Assembly: GCF_008000815.1 (NCBI RefSeq)
Contig: NZ_CP042806.1
Span: 2,046,001-2,110,000 of the forward strand
From: Terriglobus albidus
Lineage (GTDB): Bacteria; Acidobacteriota; Terriglobia; Terriglobales; Acidobacteriaceae
DNA: 64,000 bases
Direction: 5' to 3'
Of this stretch, positions 43,429-53,292 are shown in pieces (position 1 is the first letter of the stretch; every line of letters starts with the position of its first letter). Below the pieces are notes generated by a model that ran no database searches, was not told the DNA's origin, and was given only the letters and a program-made list of their open reading frames with translations. Position numbers and translations under genes: made by a program.

Positions 43429-43461
43429 GAGAAACCCCGGCATTTGCCGGGGTTTCTCGTT
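43429..43461 (+). terminator. Rho-independent terminator after the LolA-like gene
   Basis: A perfect 13-bp stem GAGAAACCCCGGC-ATTT-GCCGGGGTTTCTC is followed by GTTT. It closes the serS transcript, 20 bp after the stop codon, and may also serve the opposing ADOP gene region. Confidence 0.88.
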
Positions 43462-43544
43462 TGGCCGTGGGACTTCAGTTCTCCCCCATTGACGCTCTCA
43501 GGCGCTCTCAATTTAGCAATGAGGTCTCTTGTGCGATTACAAGA

Positions 43545-45989
43545 TCATTCGTGCCGTAAGGCAATAAGCGGATTAACAAAGGCAGCGCGAGTCGCTGGCC
43601 AGACGGACGCTAGAAAAGCGGATGCGGCTAAGAGAAGTGCTACCGACGCGAATGTCGTGGGATCATCCGACTTCACGTCGTAGAGCAAACTTGTCATGAG
43701 CCGCGTTAGTCCAAATGAGACGAGGAGGCCGATGGAGATACCGATGATTGCCGTCCTCATTCCCTCACATACAACCATGCAAACGATGCGTCTTCGGTCC
43801 GCACCGAGTGCCATTCTTATCCCAATCTCGTGCGTCCGCTGAGCTACTGAATAAGCAATGACTCCGTATATACCGATCAGAGCCATCAGCAGCGCGGATA
43901 TCGCAAACGTTCCCAGCAGAAATAGATTGAAACGGCGAGGAGAGATGGATTCTGAAAGGGCCTCCTCCAGGGTTTCTACGTTGTACACAGGCTGAGTGGG
44001 GTCGATGCCAGAAACCAGTTGCTGGATCGCGCTTCCGTTTGGTCGGTGGTCTCCCGACATTCTTACGAAGGCATGTACTGACATGGACTTGGTTAGCGGA
44101 GCCAATTCATACGAAGCATACATTTCGGGTTGCGTTTCAGCGTCCAGCTGCGAGCCCCGAAAGTCTGCCACGACGCCGACGACTCGCCCTATAACGAAGC
44201 TCCCATTGACCTCCTTGCCCACAATGTCCTTATCTCTCGTGAGACCGCGAACAAAGGTCTCATTTACAAGAACGTCGCCGTACATCATCTCCCGGTCGGA
44301 TGGCCAACGACCCGAAACAAGCGAAACGCCCATAGCGCGAAGATATCCTGCAGAGACAGCTCGGATGCTGGCGAAAGATTCTTGCTGCGATCGTGTCTCT
44401 ACTCCCTTAACTCTTACCTTGGTGTGCAGTGTGTAGGTGTCTAAACCCGCCGCCTGCGCGCCGGGCACGCTTTGTAAGCGATCAAGCATTGTATGCAGGT
44501 AGAACTGTCTTGCCGGCCAGCCACTATACTGTGTGCCCGAAAGAGACAGTCGGAGGGTGAGGATGCTTTCCGGGGAGAGGGACGATGCATGATTGCTCAA
44601 TCGCCAAAAACTTTTGACAAGCAGGCCAGCACCTGTAAGAAGCACGATCGCAAGAGCGATTTGAACGCAAACTAGCAGGCTTCTTATCTGGATACCAAAT
44701 GCTCCCTGAAATAAATTCTGAGTCGTGTCTTTCAATGCTGCTTGGAGATCATCTCTCCAAAGCGTCACTGCGGGTGCGAATCCGAAGAACAGGCCCGTTG
44801 CTGTTGAGACGGCAAGCGTAAAAAGTAAAACAGAAGGATTTAGTCCCACTTCTGCCAGCCGCGGGACTGCCTGAGGCCAAAATCGAGCGATCACGTAGAG
44901 CGCCCAATGCGCAAGAACTAACCCCGCGCCACCTCCTAACGAGGATAGAAGGACACTTTCGGCGAGGAACTGGCGAATGACACGAGTACGACCGGCGCCT
45001 AAAGAGGCGCGAATTGCAATCTCTCGTTGCCGGGTGTTCGCTCGCGCGAGCAGAAGATTCGCCACATTCACAACTGCAATCAGGAGAACAAAGCCCACCG
45101 CAGCCAGCAGGACCAGGAGTGCCGCACGAGCATTCCCGGAGATCTTGTCACGCAAATAGGCAACGTGCAGGAGCGGATGTCGGATGGGAGTTGGATATTG
45201 TTTAGCGATATTGCTATTGATGATCTGCATCTCAGCATTCGCTTGTTCAATAGAAACCCCAGGCCTAAGCTTGCCGACAGCAGATATCCACGGTGGGGCC
45301 GGACCGCTCGAAGGTGATTCACGTATCTCATCACCTGGTGTCTCGATCGATTGTGGAAGAGGTATGTACGCAGCGATCTCTCGTCTAACGTCTCCCGAGT
45401 AAACCAGCTCAGGAAAAAGATAGCTAAAGCCCTTTGGAAGAACACCTATAACCGTAACCTCATACCCATTCAGTGTGGCAGCTTTGCCAACTACATCTGG
45501 ATTACCTCCAAAACGCCTTTCGAAGAGGTCATACGATAAAACCACTGCATGCGATTCCTCTCGCGTGTACAGGCGACCTAGATAGGGTTTTACTCCCGTA
45601 ATATCCCAGAAATCTCCGCCTGTAGAAGCCACGGTCTCCTGACTGGATATGCCGGAAACAACAAGCGCTAGATCATGATTCGCAAACGCCGCCATTGCCT
45701 CAAAGGACTGTGCCTGACGTTTCCAGACCATGAAATCTGCCCTGGAAGCCCAGTCGTCATGTTCTGCATCTCTATACTGTGCTATCCACACCAGGCGGCT
45801 TGACGCGGGATAGGGTAACGGGCGAAAAAGCACGGTATCCACAATGCTGAACACCGCGGTATTCATGCCAATCACGATGCCTAGTGTTGCAATCACTACT
45901 GCGGCAAAGCCCCAGTTCCGTCGCAATGTACGGACTGCGTACCGAGTATCTTGGAGCAGTTGTTCGATCCAAAAGTGCCGTCGGCTCAT
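43545..45989 (-). CDS. ADOP-type ABC permease (MacB/FtsX-like, duplicated)
   Basis: 814 residues from the ATG at 45989, chosen because a promoter predicts a transcript starting there. The N-terminus LLQDTRYAVRTLRRNWGFAAVVIATLGIVIGMNTAVF is typical of acidobacterial duplicated orphan permeases. Two MacB-like periplasmic domains and two sets of FtsX-type helices follow (RQREIAIRASLGAGRTRVIRQ and AQRTHEIGIRMALGADRRRIV). No ATPase gene is adjacent, as usual for these. It is probably an efflux or envelope-stress transporter. A PadR regulator lies 4 kb away in the same direction. Confidence 0.85.
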   Translation of the reverse strand: MSRRHFWIEQLLQDTRYAVRTLRRNWGFAAVVIATLGIVIGMNTAVFSIVDTVLFRPLPYPASSRLVWIAQYRDAEHDDWASRADFMVWKRQAQSFEAMAAFANHDLALVVSGISSQETVASTGGDFWDITGVKPYLGRLYTREESHAVVLSYDLFERRFGGNPDVVGKAATLNGYEVTVIGVLPKGFSYLFPELVYSGDVRREIAAYIPLPQSIETPGDEIRESPSSGPAPPWISAVGKLRPGVSIEQANAEMQIINSNIAKQYPTPIRHPLLHVAYLRDKISGNARAALLVLLAAVGFVLLIAVVNVANLLLARANTRQREIAIRASLGAGRTRVIRQFLAESVLLSSLGGGAGLVLAHWALYVIARFWPQAVPRLAEVGLNPSVLLFTLAVSTATGLFFGFAPAVTLWRDDLQAALKDTTQNLFQGAFGIQIRSLLVCVQIALAIVLLTGAGLLVKSFWRLSNHASSLSPESILTLRLSLSGTQYSGWPARQFYLHTMLDRLQSVPGAQAAGLDTYTLHTKVRVKGVETRSQQESFASIRAVSAGYLRAMGVSLVSGRWPSDREMMYGDVLVNETFVRGLTRDKDIVGKEVNGSFVIGRVVGVVADFRGSQLDAETQPEMYASYELAPLTKSMSVHAFVRMSGDHRPNGSAIQQLVSGIDPTQPVYNVETLEEALSESISPRRFNLFLLGTFAISALLMALIGIYGVIAYSVAQRTHEIGIRMALGADRRRIVCMVVCEGMRTAIIGISIGLLVSFGLTRLMTSLLYDVKSDDPTTFASVALLLAASAFLASVWPATRAAFVNPLIALRHE

Positions 45990-45994
45990 GGATG

Positions 45995-46039
45995 GAAGAT
46001 TAGTACGATATTTGTCGTACGTCAACGATTTGTGTCGTA
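45995..46039 (-). promoter_or_regulatory. Promoter of the ADOP permease with two operator palindromes, leaderless
   Basis: Minus strand: -35 TTGACG, 17-bp spacer, -10 TAATCT, then seven bases to the ATG at 45989, so the transcript would start at or next to the start codon. The palindrome GTACGA-n6-TCGTAC (46003-46020) fills the spacer. A second, AACGA-n6-TCGTA (46024-46039), covers the -35 and lies 21 bp away, two helix turns, on the same DNA face. A repressor dimer pair bound here would block RNA polymerase. Confidence 0.6.
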
Positions 46040-46074
46040 TTGAGAGGAGGTCGTCCGCCGTCAAAAAATATTGA

Positions 46075-47067
46075 TTACTGTTTTAGGGGGGTGCGGTGAA
46101 GAGCAGCGCTCATTGTTTCCCGAATTGCTGCAACTACTGCTGCTGGATCTTCAAGGTGAATAGCGTGCCCCGAATCTTGGACCTCTATGACCTTGTTGTT
46201 CGTGGATAGAGTATGCTCCGCTCTCTTTGCCGTGATCTTTTCTTCGTGAGAGGCGTGATCTTGCATGCCGATCATAATGACCAGTGGTTTGTCTCCGAAG
46301 GGGTGCCCAAAGTCCTCCAACTCGTACAGGAACTCGAACTCCTCCGGCGTGTAATCGTCCTGCTCGGTCAGTCCTACCTTAGGCGGCAATGTCTGTGCCC
46401 AGAGCTGCAGCTTTTGAATCTCAAGCGGTAAACGATCAAATGGGGGTTGAATCCTGTGACTCTTGTATTTCATCGCCCGTTCCCGCTCCGCATCAGTGAT
46501 TGGGATAGGAGGACTGGTTTCCATGGTGTGAATAGGTGGGATCGTTCGTTTGGCCAAATCTCGTACCCGGACTAATTTCCCCCAGAAACCGAGGGTCGAA
46601 TCTGGGCTTGGTGTGTCAACGAGAACGATACCGGAAGTTTCATCCGGATACCCCTCCGCGAACGTCATCATAACCAGGCCCCCGATTGAATGACCGGCGA
46701 CGACATACGGACCTCTCTCGCCAGATAGCTTCAGAGCTCGCTCCAACTCGTAGGCTTCTTGTCGCAGGGTTAACGGTTGCGGACCGGGATCGCTCCACGC
46801 CGAGCCCGCACGATCATAGGTGCAAACGCGGGCAGAACTTTGTAGTTGCTGTTGAACTAAGTACCATACAAAAGAAAAGTCTCCGCCTCCCGGCGAGAGT
46901 ACAACCGTCTGCTTCCCTCTGCCCGTGCAGTAAAGGTGAAGGCGGTAGCCACCAAGGTCAACCATTTTGCCCAGAGGCATGGGATTTGCCGGCTGCGAGT
47001 GAGCAGTCGCGGCAAAAATTGCAAGCAGGGTCATATTCCAAAAAGCAGATCGAATATTCCTGGCCAT
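46075..47067 (-). CDS. Secreted alpha/beta hydrolase
   Basis: 330 residues with a signal peptide (MTLLAIFAATAHSQP). YRLHLYCTGRGKQTVVLSPGGGD leads to the nucleophile elbow VVAGHSIGGLVMMTFAEGYPDE. The acid is likely in IVLVDTPSPDS or later, and the His is in VQDSGHAIHLEDP. This resembles esterase or proline-iminopeptidase-like enzymes; the substrate cannot be told. It is followed by the ADOP gene, and its neighbour at 48400 is a second hydrolase of a different subfamily. Confidence 0.82.
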   Translation of the reverse strand: MARNIRSAFWNMTLLAIFAATAHSQPANPMPLGKMVDLGGYRLHLYCTGRGKQTVVLSPGGGDFSFVWYLVQQQLQSSARVCTYDRAGSAWSDPGPQPLTLRQEAYELERALKLSGERGPYVVAGHSIGGLVMMTFAEGYPDETSGIVLVDTPSPDSTLGFWGKLVRVRDLAKRTIPPIHTMETSPPIPITDAERERAMKYKSHRIQPPFDRLPLEIQKLQLWAQTLPPKVGLTEQDDYTPEEFEFLYELEDFGHPFGDKPLVIMIGMQDHASHEEKITAKRAEHTLSTNNKVIEVQDSGHAIHLEDPAAVVAAIRETMSAALHRTPLKQ

Positions 47068-47218
47068 CGCTGTCCTCGATTGCGTGTTCTTGCCCGTTCT
47101 CGATCCTACCGGCTCACCAGATGAAAAGACCTGCTAATTGTTTAGAACACCGCTTTGACAGATCACAAAAAGTGCCCAGCGATCGGGGCATCCTATTTCG
47201 CGCTCAAAAGAAGGCACG

Positions 47219-47950
47219 CTATGGCTTCATGGATTCCGGCTGCGCAACTTCATCCGTCACTTTTAGGTGATATGCCTCAGCCAACATATGTTTGTAGACC
47301 ATTAGCGGTGGGAGCATAGCCCGCTCGCGTCGCTCCGTAAGATGCTCTGGATCTTCCACTGCATACATTTGCATCTTTCCGTCGGCGAATTTGAAATTCA
47401 TCCCATACCGCTGCGGCTTGCCCGAGGCGACAAGAATCTTATCAAGCAGCATCGCGAAATCGGACTCGGGGATCTGCTGGTTTCTGGCGAGTCTTTCTAA
47501 TTGCGGCAACATCCCTCGTTGCCACGTGTGGTCGGCAGAATGGTTCAGGATCAAGAGTGCCTGGCTTGCCCCTTCACTTCCAACCAGTCGGAATGTGGGC
47601 CACCCGTACGTGTTTACAATCTCTTTCAATTGCAATGTCAATGTAGCGTCTGTGTCTCGCTGCTGTTTCCTCAGCGCATCTGTCCACTCAGCTGGCGGTA
47701 AGGTCATCATGAGCCGACGTGCATCCTGATCGCGTTGATATATCGCCTGTAGCTTTTCGCGAAGCACCGGATCAGTGCCTTTTCCCCACCGCTTTATTAG
47801 GGCATCATGCTGTGCTTCGACTGCTTTTTCCCACGTTACTTGCTGCAAAGCAATATCTTGGCCACGAGCAGCCGTTGCCAAAGATAGCGCGGCGATGAAT
47901 AGGAGGCTTCGCACGGGTAAGAGGATAGCAAATAGCTGAGACGGTATCAC
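47219..47950 (-). CDS. Exported DUF6624 protein
   Basis: About 243 residues if it starts at the GTG at 47950; a GTG at 47914 is also possible, and the open frame up to 48106 overlaps an EF-G fragment and is not believed. A signal peptide (LFIAALSLATAARGQ) is followed by the DUF6624 domain: LREKLQAIYQRDQDARRLMM, YGWPTFRLVGSEGASQALLILNHSAD and YGMNFKFADGKMQMYAVEDP. The family is common in Acidobacteria and Bacteroidetes and its function is unknown. Confidence 0.65.
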   Translation of the reverse strand: MIPSQLFAILLPVRSLLFIAALSLATAARGQDIALQQVTWEKAVEAQHDALIKRWGKGTDPVLREKLQAIYQRDQDARRLMMTLPPAEWTDALRKQQRDTDATLTLQLKEIVNTYGWPTFRLVGSEGASQALLILNHSADHTWQRGMLPQLERLARNQQIPESDFAMLLDKILVASGKPQRYGMNFKFADGKMQMYAVEDPEHLTERRERAMLPPLMVYKHMLAEAYHLKVTDEVAQPESMKP

Positions 47951-48000
47951 GCCCCTGCGAAGCTTTCTGACATAGAACTGAGGAGGTGACTCCTTGCCCC

Positions 48001-48245
48001 AGCCATTCATTATCTCGGTAGAGCCGAAGACCAAGAGTGAATCAGGAGAAATGGGTATGGCGCTGGCGAAGCTGGCGCAGGAAGATCCCACCTTCAAGAT
48101 GCACACCGACCCTGATTCGGGTCAGACCATCATCTCGGTATGGGCGAGTTGCACCTCGAGATCATCGTTGACCGCATGATGCGCGAGTAACAAGGTCGAA
48201 GCGAATGTTGGTAAGCCGCAGGTGGCCTACCGTGAAACCATTCTC
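48001..48245 (+). pseudogene. fusA: Fragment of an elongation factor G gene
   Basis: Reads [40 protein letters not shown], then after a one-base loss [17 protein letters not shown], then after a further shift KVEANVGKPQVAYRETI. This is the domain III region of EF-G (about 80 residues), with two frameshifts and no flanking parts of the gene. It is a dead fragment lying between the hydrolase and the DUF6624 gene. Confidence 0.85.
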
Positions 48246-48399
48246 TCCATTCTCCAGACGGCCGGAGGTTTCCGGCCCACACTTTATAGCAAGATCGAGT
48301 AACCGTTATGATCCCTTGTCGGCTAACTGCAACACATGTCAGCCTGAACCGCGCATTGACGCTGAATATGAATGTGGGAATAGGCCAGTCGCTCGGATT

Positions 48400-49503
48400 T
48401 TATTCGGGCAAGCTATCGATAAAACTCTTCACTTCTTTAAGAACATCGGCCTCATTGGACAAAAACACTTGGTGATCAGCGTGCGAAAGGCGAACCACGT
48501 GTGCCGAAGGCACAAGTCTCTCAAGCGACGCAGCTGCGATTTCTGTGCCGTGACCATTGCCCATTGCGAAGATTGCAAGGACTGGAACACGTGGTTCTGT
48601 GAACTTTCTTTGTCCGTCGAAGACCAAACCATTGTGTTCGTTTGGAATCCACCTTCCAACGCTACCGTCTGAGTTCGTCACAAATTCGTTGCGAAGCTCA
48701 GCTTCCGGGAAGGTGAATCCCTGGACTCGAACTTGGTATGCCCTATACGCAGGAAAACTGGCACGGTCAGCCGCAGTTGGCGGAGGAGGATCGGATCCTC
48801 TTTGGGGCAGGTTTTCCCAGTAATCTCGCATGTTCTGAAGGTCTTTTAGAAAAACAGGTAGATCCGTGTCGATGAGTTCATGCACGATGGGTCTTGAGTA
48901 CCGGGTTTGCTTTGCAAAAAGTTCAAGCTGCTTCTGAAGTACCGGTAAATCCAAATGCCAGTCGCCCACCTTGGGGTCGTATAACGCAAAGGAGTAGGCA
49001 GCCTCAAGATAAACTGCTCCGGCGATACGTTCTGGGCATCGAGTGGCTATCGAACTTAATTCCTCACCGGCGATCGATTCTCCCACCAGTATTGGCTTGT
49101 TCAACTTCAAAACATCCAGAACGGCGACGACGTCGTCTCCAAGCCGGTCGGCTCCATAACCATCGGCGGGCCGGCTTGAAGCACCGTATCCACGTCGGGT
49201 TATCCCGTAGACGTGATACGTTCCGGTGAGTTTTGGCGCGAAATCATCGAATATGTGAGCCGTGTCCCCAAGGCCGCTGAGAAGTATGACTGGCCTGCCA
49301 GTTCCTTTCCAATCGAGCACTTCCAGCTGGACACCTTTGTCTGCGGTGATCATCTGCACTGAATGAGGGGATGTATCGTGCCAACTTGCCGACGTTGCAT
49401 CACTAACGTGGTTCTGTCCGGGACAAGATAAAGCCGCGAAAGAAAGCTGCGAAAGCAGCAGTAGCTGGCTCAATAGACGACGCAACGTGCAATCGAAAAG
49501 CAT
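48400..49503 (-). CDS. Secreted alpha/beta hydrolase, second type
   Basis: 367 residues with a signal peptide (LLSQLLLLSQLSFAALSCPGQ). QLEVLDWKGTGRPVILLSGLGDTAHIFDDF forms the oxyanion region. The nucleophile elbow is GESIAGEELSSIATRCPERI, and the His is in VVRLSHADHQVFLSNEADVLKEV. It resembles epoxide-hydrolase or haloperoxidase-like esterases; the substrate is unknown. It lies behind the PadR transcript with a 45-bp gap to the 49549 gene, so it may be part of that operon. Confidence 0.82.
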   Translation of the reverse strand: MLFDCTLRRLLSQLLLLSQLSFAALSCPGQNHVSDATSASWHDTSPHSVQMITADKGVQLEVLDWKGTGRPVILLSGLGDTAHIFDDFAPKLTGTYHVYGITRRGYGASSRPADGYGADRLGDDVVAVLDVLKLNKPILVGESIAGEELSSIATRCPERIAGAVYLEAAYSFALYDPKVGDWHLDLPVLQKQLELFAKQTRYSRPIVHELIDTDLPVFLKDLQNMRDYWENLPQRGSDPPPPTAADRASFPAYRAYQVRVQGFTFPEAELRNEFVTNSDGSVGRWIPNEHNGLVFDGQRKFTEPRVPVLAIFAMGNGHGTEIAAASLERLVPSAHVVRLSHADHQVFLSNEADVLKEVKSFIDSLPE

Positions 49504-49548
49504 TCGAATCTCCGTAATTTCGATTGAATAAAGTGCTGGCTGTTGAGG

Positions 49549-49968
49549 CTATTTACCGAGGTGTTCAATGCGTATGGGTGCCTGAAGCTTTCGTGGGAGA
49601 CCTTGTACTGCACTAGCAGGCTGAGCCGAAGTGAGAGGCTTAGATGACCTGCTTAAGGCAGATACGAATGCTAAAAGGAGTATTGAAGCTGCAAGTCCTG
49701 CCTGAACCAAGCGTGTTGGACTCATTCCTGAACTAACGATTTGGCACCCTATTCCCTTAATCCGACTTTGATACACATCATCGTCATCTTTTGCGTGTTG
49801 ACGCAGGAGCGAGATCATTCCGTCCCGCAGCATTCGGAATGCGCCTCTTTCGCGACACTCTTCATCAAAGATCCAGAGCATCTCGTTCGAAAACCTATCG
49901 CGAAATGCACGTGGATGAAGGCGAAGAACCAACCGATAGACAAGGCGTGAAAACGTTATGGCCTTCAT
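49549..49968 (-). CDS. Small membrane protein coupled to PadR regulator
   Basis: 139 residues. The N-terminus FSRLVYRLVLRLHPRAFRDRFSNEMLWIFDEE resembles the permease-prefix segment seen in ADOP-associated proteins (RLYP-x-x-FR-x-x-Y-x-x-EM). A single transmembrane helix (LAASILLLAFVSALS) follows. Its ATG overlaps the PadR stop (ATGA), a translational coupling usual in these modules. It may link the regulator to envelope signals. Confidence 0.65.
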   Translation of the reverse strand: MKAITFSRLVYRLVLRLHPRAFRDRFSNEMLWIFDEECRERGAFRMLRDGMISLLRQHAKDDDDVYQSRIKGIGCQIVSSGMSPTRLVQAGLAASILLLAFVSALSRSSKPLTSAQPASAVQGLPRKLQAPIRIEHLGK

Positions 49969-50306
49969 ACATTTCCCGGCCTAATGTGTTGAAGACGTGA
50001 TCTGGCCTTCCGGACGATTTGTTGAAGCCGATCTATCTCCGCAGACAAAGCGGCCCACCCGTCCGATGTCAGAGTGTAAAAGCGTCGTTCTTCATCGCTC
50101 TGCGATGACGGCTTGAGAACATCCGCGACCAACCCAAGATCCATCAGCTTTTTCAGGTTGTCATATAAAGTTCCAGGACCCGGTCTGTAATGGCCTTCGG
50201 AATGACGAGCAATCTCTTGGATAATCCCATAGCCATGCAAGTCTCCCGCTGCCAGGGCAAGAAGGATGTGCAAGGTCGCAGGCGATAGCGGTGGCGCTTT
50301 TTCCAA
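49965..50306 (-). CDS. PadR-family transcriptional regulator
   Basis: 113 residues starting with TTG at 50306: AGGAGG stands five bases upstream, and the resulting length is the family norm (the open frame to 50462 runs through the operator and is rejected). Winged helix: LSPATLHILLALAAGDLHGYGIIQEI, YRPGPGTLYDNLKKLMDLGL and RRFYTLTSDGWAALSAEIDRLQQIV. It is a repressor relieved by small ligands in known members. A perfect palindrome covers its own promoter, so autoregulation is likely. Confidence 0.88.
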   Translation of the reverse strand: MEKAPPLSPATLHILLALAAGDLHGYGIIQEIARHSEGHYRPGPGTLYDNLKKLMDLGLVADVLKPSSQSDEERRFYTLTSDGWAALSAEIDRLQQIVRKARSRLQHIRPGNV

Positions 50307-50317
50307 ACTAGCCTCCT

Positions 50318-50346
50318 GTCGGATTCCGACTATATCGGAATCCGAC
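50318..50346 (-). promoter_or_regulatory. PadR promoter with a perfect palindromic operator
   Basis: Arms GTCGGATTCCGA (50318-50329) and TCGGAATCCGAC (50335-50346) are exact inverted repeats with a 5-bp spacer. On the minus strand the -10 box TATAGT sits in the spacer, 18 bp after a TTGCCT -35-like box. The Shine-Dalgarno AGGAGG of padR follows directly. Confidence 0.7.
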
Positions 50347-50681
50347 TGTGGAAGGCAATGGGTACTCAATAAAAATCGTATGTAGTACGGGCGTCTGTAA
50401 TCGTGAAGGGATCGCAGTATTGGCCATCTCTGGTATGGAATCAGCCCTGTAGGGGCGAGCATCCGCGCCGTGCGGCTGCCTCCGGACGGCGCTTAGTGTC
50501 GAAGACTCCAAGCTCACGGGTTTTTCGATGATGATGCTGCTCTGAGATATTGATCTGGATGTACAAATCGCCTGCACAATTCCTACACAGCGAAAATTGT
50601 ACTTTTCAATGCCAATCAAATCAGTAGGATAAAGAACCGTTATCACACCTGCGGGATGACAAACAAAAGCGTTCGAATCTG

Positions 50682-51476
50682 CTAAATCTGTGAGCAAGCC
50701 AGCGGGCTCAGATAGAGGTTCGTAATATTGCTCACGATCTCTGCATCCGTATTTCCCGGCCGGTGCGATAGCTCCTTCCATGCCGGATCAGAAGCGAACT
50801 TCGACCAGTTGGCAGAAAGCGTCGGCAGATCCGGGAAGGTGAGCATGTAGGTGAGATTTGGTAGCAACGGCCCGGTGAGAGCACTGCCAAAGAAGACCGG
50901 GGCTAGGCCGGATCGGACAAAGATCTCAATCTCTCCGTTGTTGAACATTTCGACCTTCTTCAGGTGCGCGGCATAGCCGGAGCTCTCATAAGTGCGGAGC
51001 TGGAAGATGCGTTTGCCGGGCTTCGGCGCTGTGAGCTTTGGCCAGCCGGTAAAGGCGGAGAAGATCGAGCTTTCTACGCGGATAAACGCGGGTGTTGCGG
51101 CAGGTGCATCCCAAAAGCCGGCGGCCGCCTTGAGAAACTCCGCGTCCTTCGTGAGGCGCTGGTTGACGGTAAGCAGTGTCTCGGCTGAGTTGGAAGGCAG
51201 CAACAGGTAATACGTGGGCGTCTCCGGTCCGATATCGACTTTGAAGGCGCCGACGGGCGAGATTCCCATGCGGTTGAGTGAGGGAATCATCGCCTGCGCA
51301 AAGAAGTTCTCCGTCAGTTTCGGTCCGGTGCCATTGCGGAGTGTGTACTTGCGGAGTTCATAGAACTCCTGTGTCGGGGCGGACGGTTTCTCCTGCATCT
51401 CTGCCTCGCTGGATTTAAGGGTGATGGCTGTGGCCGCGCCTGCGGCCATGGAGCGGATAAATTGCCGCCTCTTCAT
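50682..51476 (-). CDS. Exported NIPSNAP-family protein
   Basis: 264 residues from the Met at 51476. MKRRQFIRSMAAGAATAITL is a Tat-type signal. Two NIPSNAP-like ferredoxin folds follow: EFYELRKYTLRNGTGPKLTENFF and IFQLRTYESSGYAAHLKKVEMFN, with FPDLPTLSANWSKFASDPAWKEL near the end. Function is unclear; family members are often in dimeric small-molecule-binding proteins. It stands alone before the ilvC terminator. Confidence 0.82.
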   Translation of the reverse strand: MKRRQFIRSMAAGAATAITLKSSEAEMQEKPSAPTQEFYELRKYTLRNGTGPKLTENFFAQAMIPSLNRMGISPVGAFKVDIGPETPTYYLLLPSNSAETLLTVNQRLTKDAEFLKAAAGFWDAPAATPAFIRVESSIFSAFTGWPKLTAPKPGKRIFQLRTYESSGYAAHLKKVEMFNNGEIEIFVRSGLAPVFFGSALTGPLLPNLTYMLTFPDLPTLSANWSKFASDPAWKELSHRPGNTDAEIVSNITNLYLSPLACSQI

Positions 51477-51517
51477 GAATGGAAATCTCTCCTCGAGAGA
51501 CATCCTATACAAACACG

Positions 51518-51550
51518 AAGGCCCCGGTCTTTCGACCGGGGCCTTCGTGG
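51518..51550 (-). terminator. Rho-independent terminator of the leu-ilv operon
   Basis: A perfect 14-bp stem CGAAGGCCCCGGTC-TTTC-GACCGGGGCCTTCG, followed on the minus strand by TGTTTGTAT. It lies just after the ilvC stop and closes the operon. Confidence 0.82.
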
Positions 51551-51554
51551 CTGA

Positions 51555-52595
<1,041 letters not shown>

Positions 52596-52657
52596 TTACG
52601 TAGAAATTCTAGTGGAACCGGCCCCGGGTCGTCCCGGAGGGCAATAGGGAAAACGCT

Positions 52658-53275
52658 TTATGTTTCGTCTTCCTCAAACTGGTTGGGGAGGTCGTCTTCT
52701 TCCGGACGGACCGGATAGGCGACCGGCTGTTCTGCTGGCGTTTTAGTGCCCAGGGCCTTTAGCACCTTGCTGGTGTGGTGTCCGCGGCGCATGGCCATGC
52801 GGCCGGTGCGTGAGACCTCCAACACGTCATAGTTTGACTCACGCAGGACCTGCAGCAGACCCTCGATCTTCGAGGCGGAGCCGGTCATCTCCAGCATGAT
52901 GGACTCCGGCGCCAGATCAACGACGCGGGCACGAAAGACCTGTGCCAGCTCAAAGATCTGGGTGCGCGAATGGACGCCGTGGGGTGAGTTGGGGCCGGCG
53001 CCGACCTTGATGAGGCAGAGCTCGCGAATCACGGCTTCTGCGCGCGAGGCCTCATCGACCTCGCGCGTGACCTCGAGCTTATAGAGGGAAGCCCGGATGC
53101 GGTGAGCCGCGTTCTCGGCGCCCTCGCACACGATAGTCATGCGCGAGACTCCCTCGCGCTCACTCTCACCCACGGTCAGCGAGACGATATTCACCGAAAG
53201 GCGGCGAAAGAGGGAAGCCACGCGCGTCAGCACGCCTGGCTTGTCGTCAACAAGTGCAATAAAGGTATGCAGCAT
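52658..53275 (-). CDS. ilvN: Acetolactate synthase small (regulatory) subunit
   Basis: 205 residues from the Met at 53275. ACT domain: LHTFIALVDDKPGVLTRVASL, FRRLSVNIVSLTVGESEREG, SRMTIVCEGA. The second half has QVFRARVVDLAPESIMLEM and LLQVLRESNYDVLEVSRTGRMAMRR. It binds valine for feedback control and stimulates IlvB. The tail is longer than usual by about 40 acidic residues. It is separated from ilvB by a lipoprotein gene rather than directly following it. Confidence 0.94.
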   Translation of the reverse strand: MLHTFIALVDDKPGVLTRVASLFRRLSVNIVSLTVGESEREGVSRMTIVCEGAENAAHRIRASLYKLEVTREVDEASRAEAVIRELCLIKVGAGPNSPHGVHSRTQIFELAQVFRARVVDLAPESIMLEMTGSASKIEGLLQVLRESNYDVLEVSRTGRMAMRRGHHTSKVLKALGTKTPAEQPVAYPVRPEEDDLPNQFEEDET

Positions 53276-53292
53276 CTGATCTTCTTTCCTGG

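Noticed and set aside
48010-48106. Longer N-terminus of the DUF6624 protein
   Set aside because: This part is antisense to the EF-G fragment and precedes the signal peptide.
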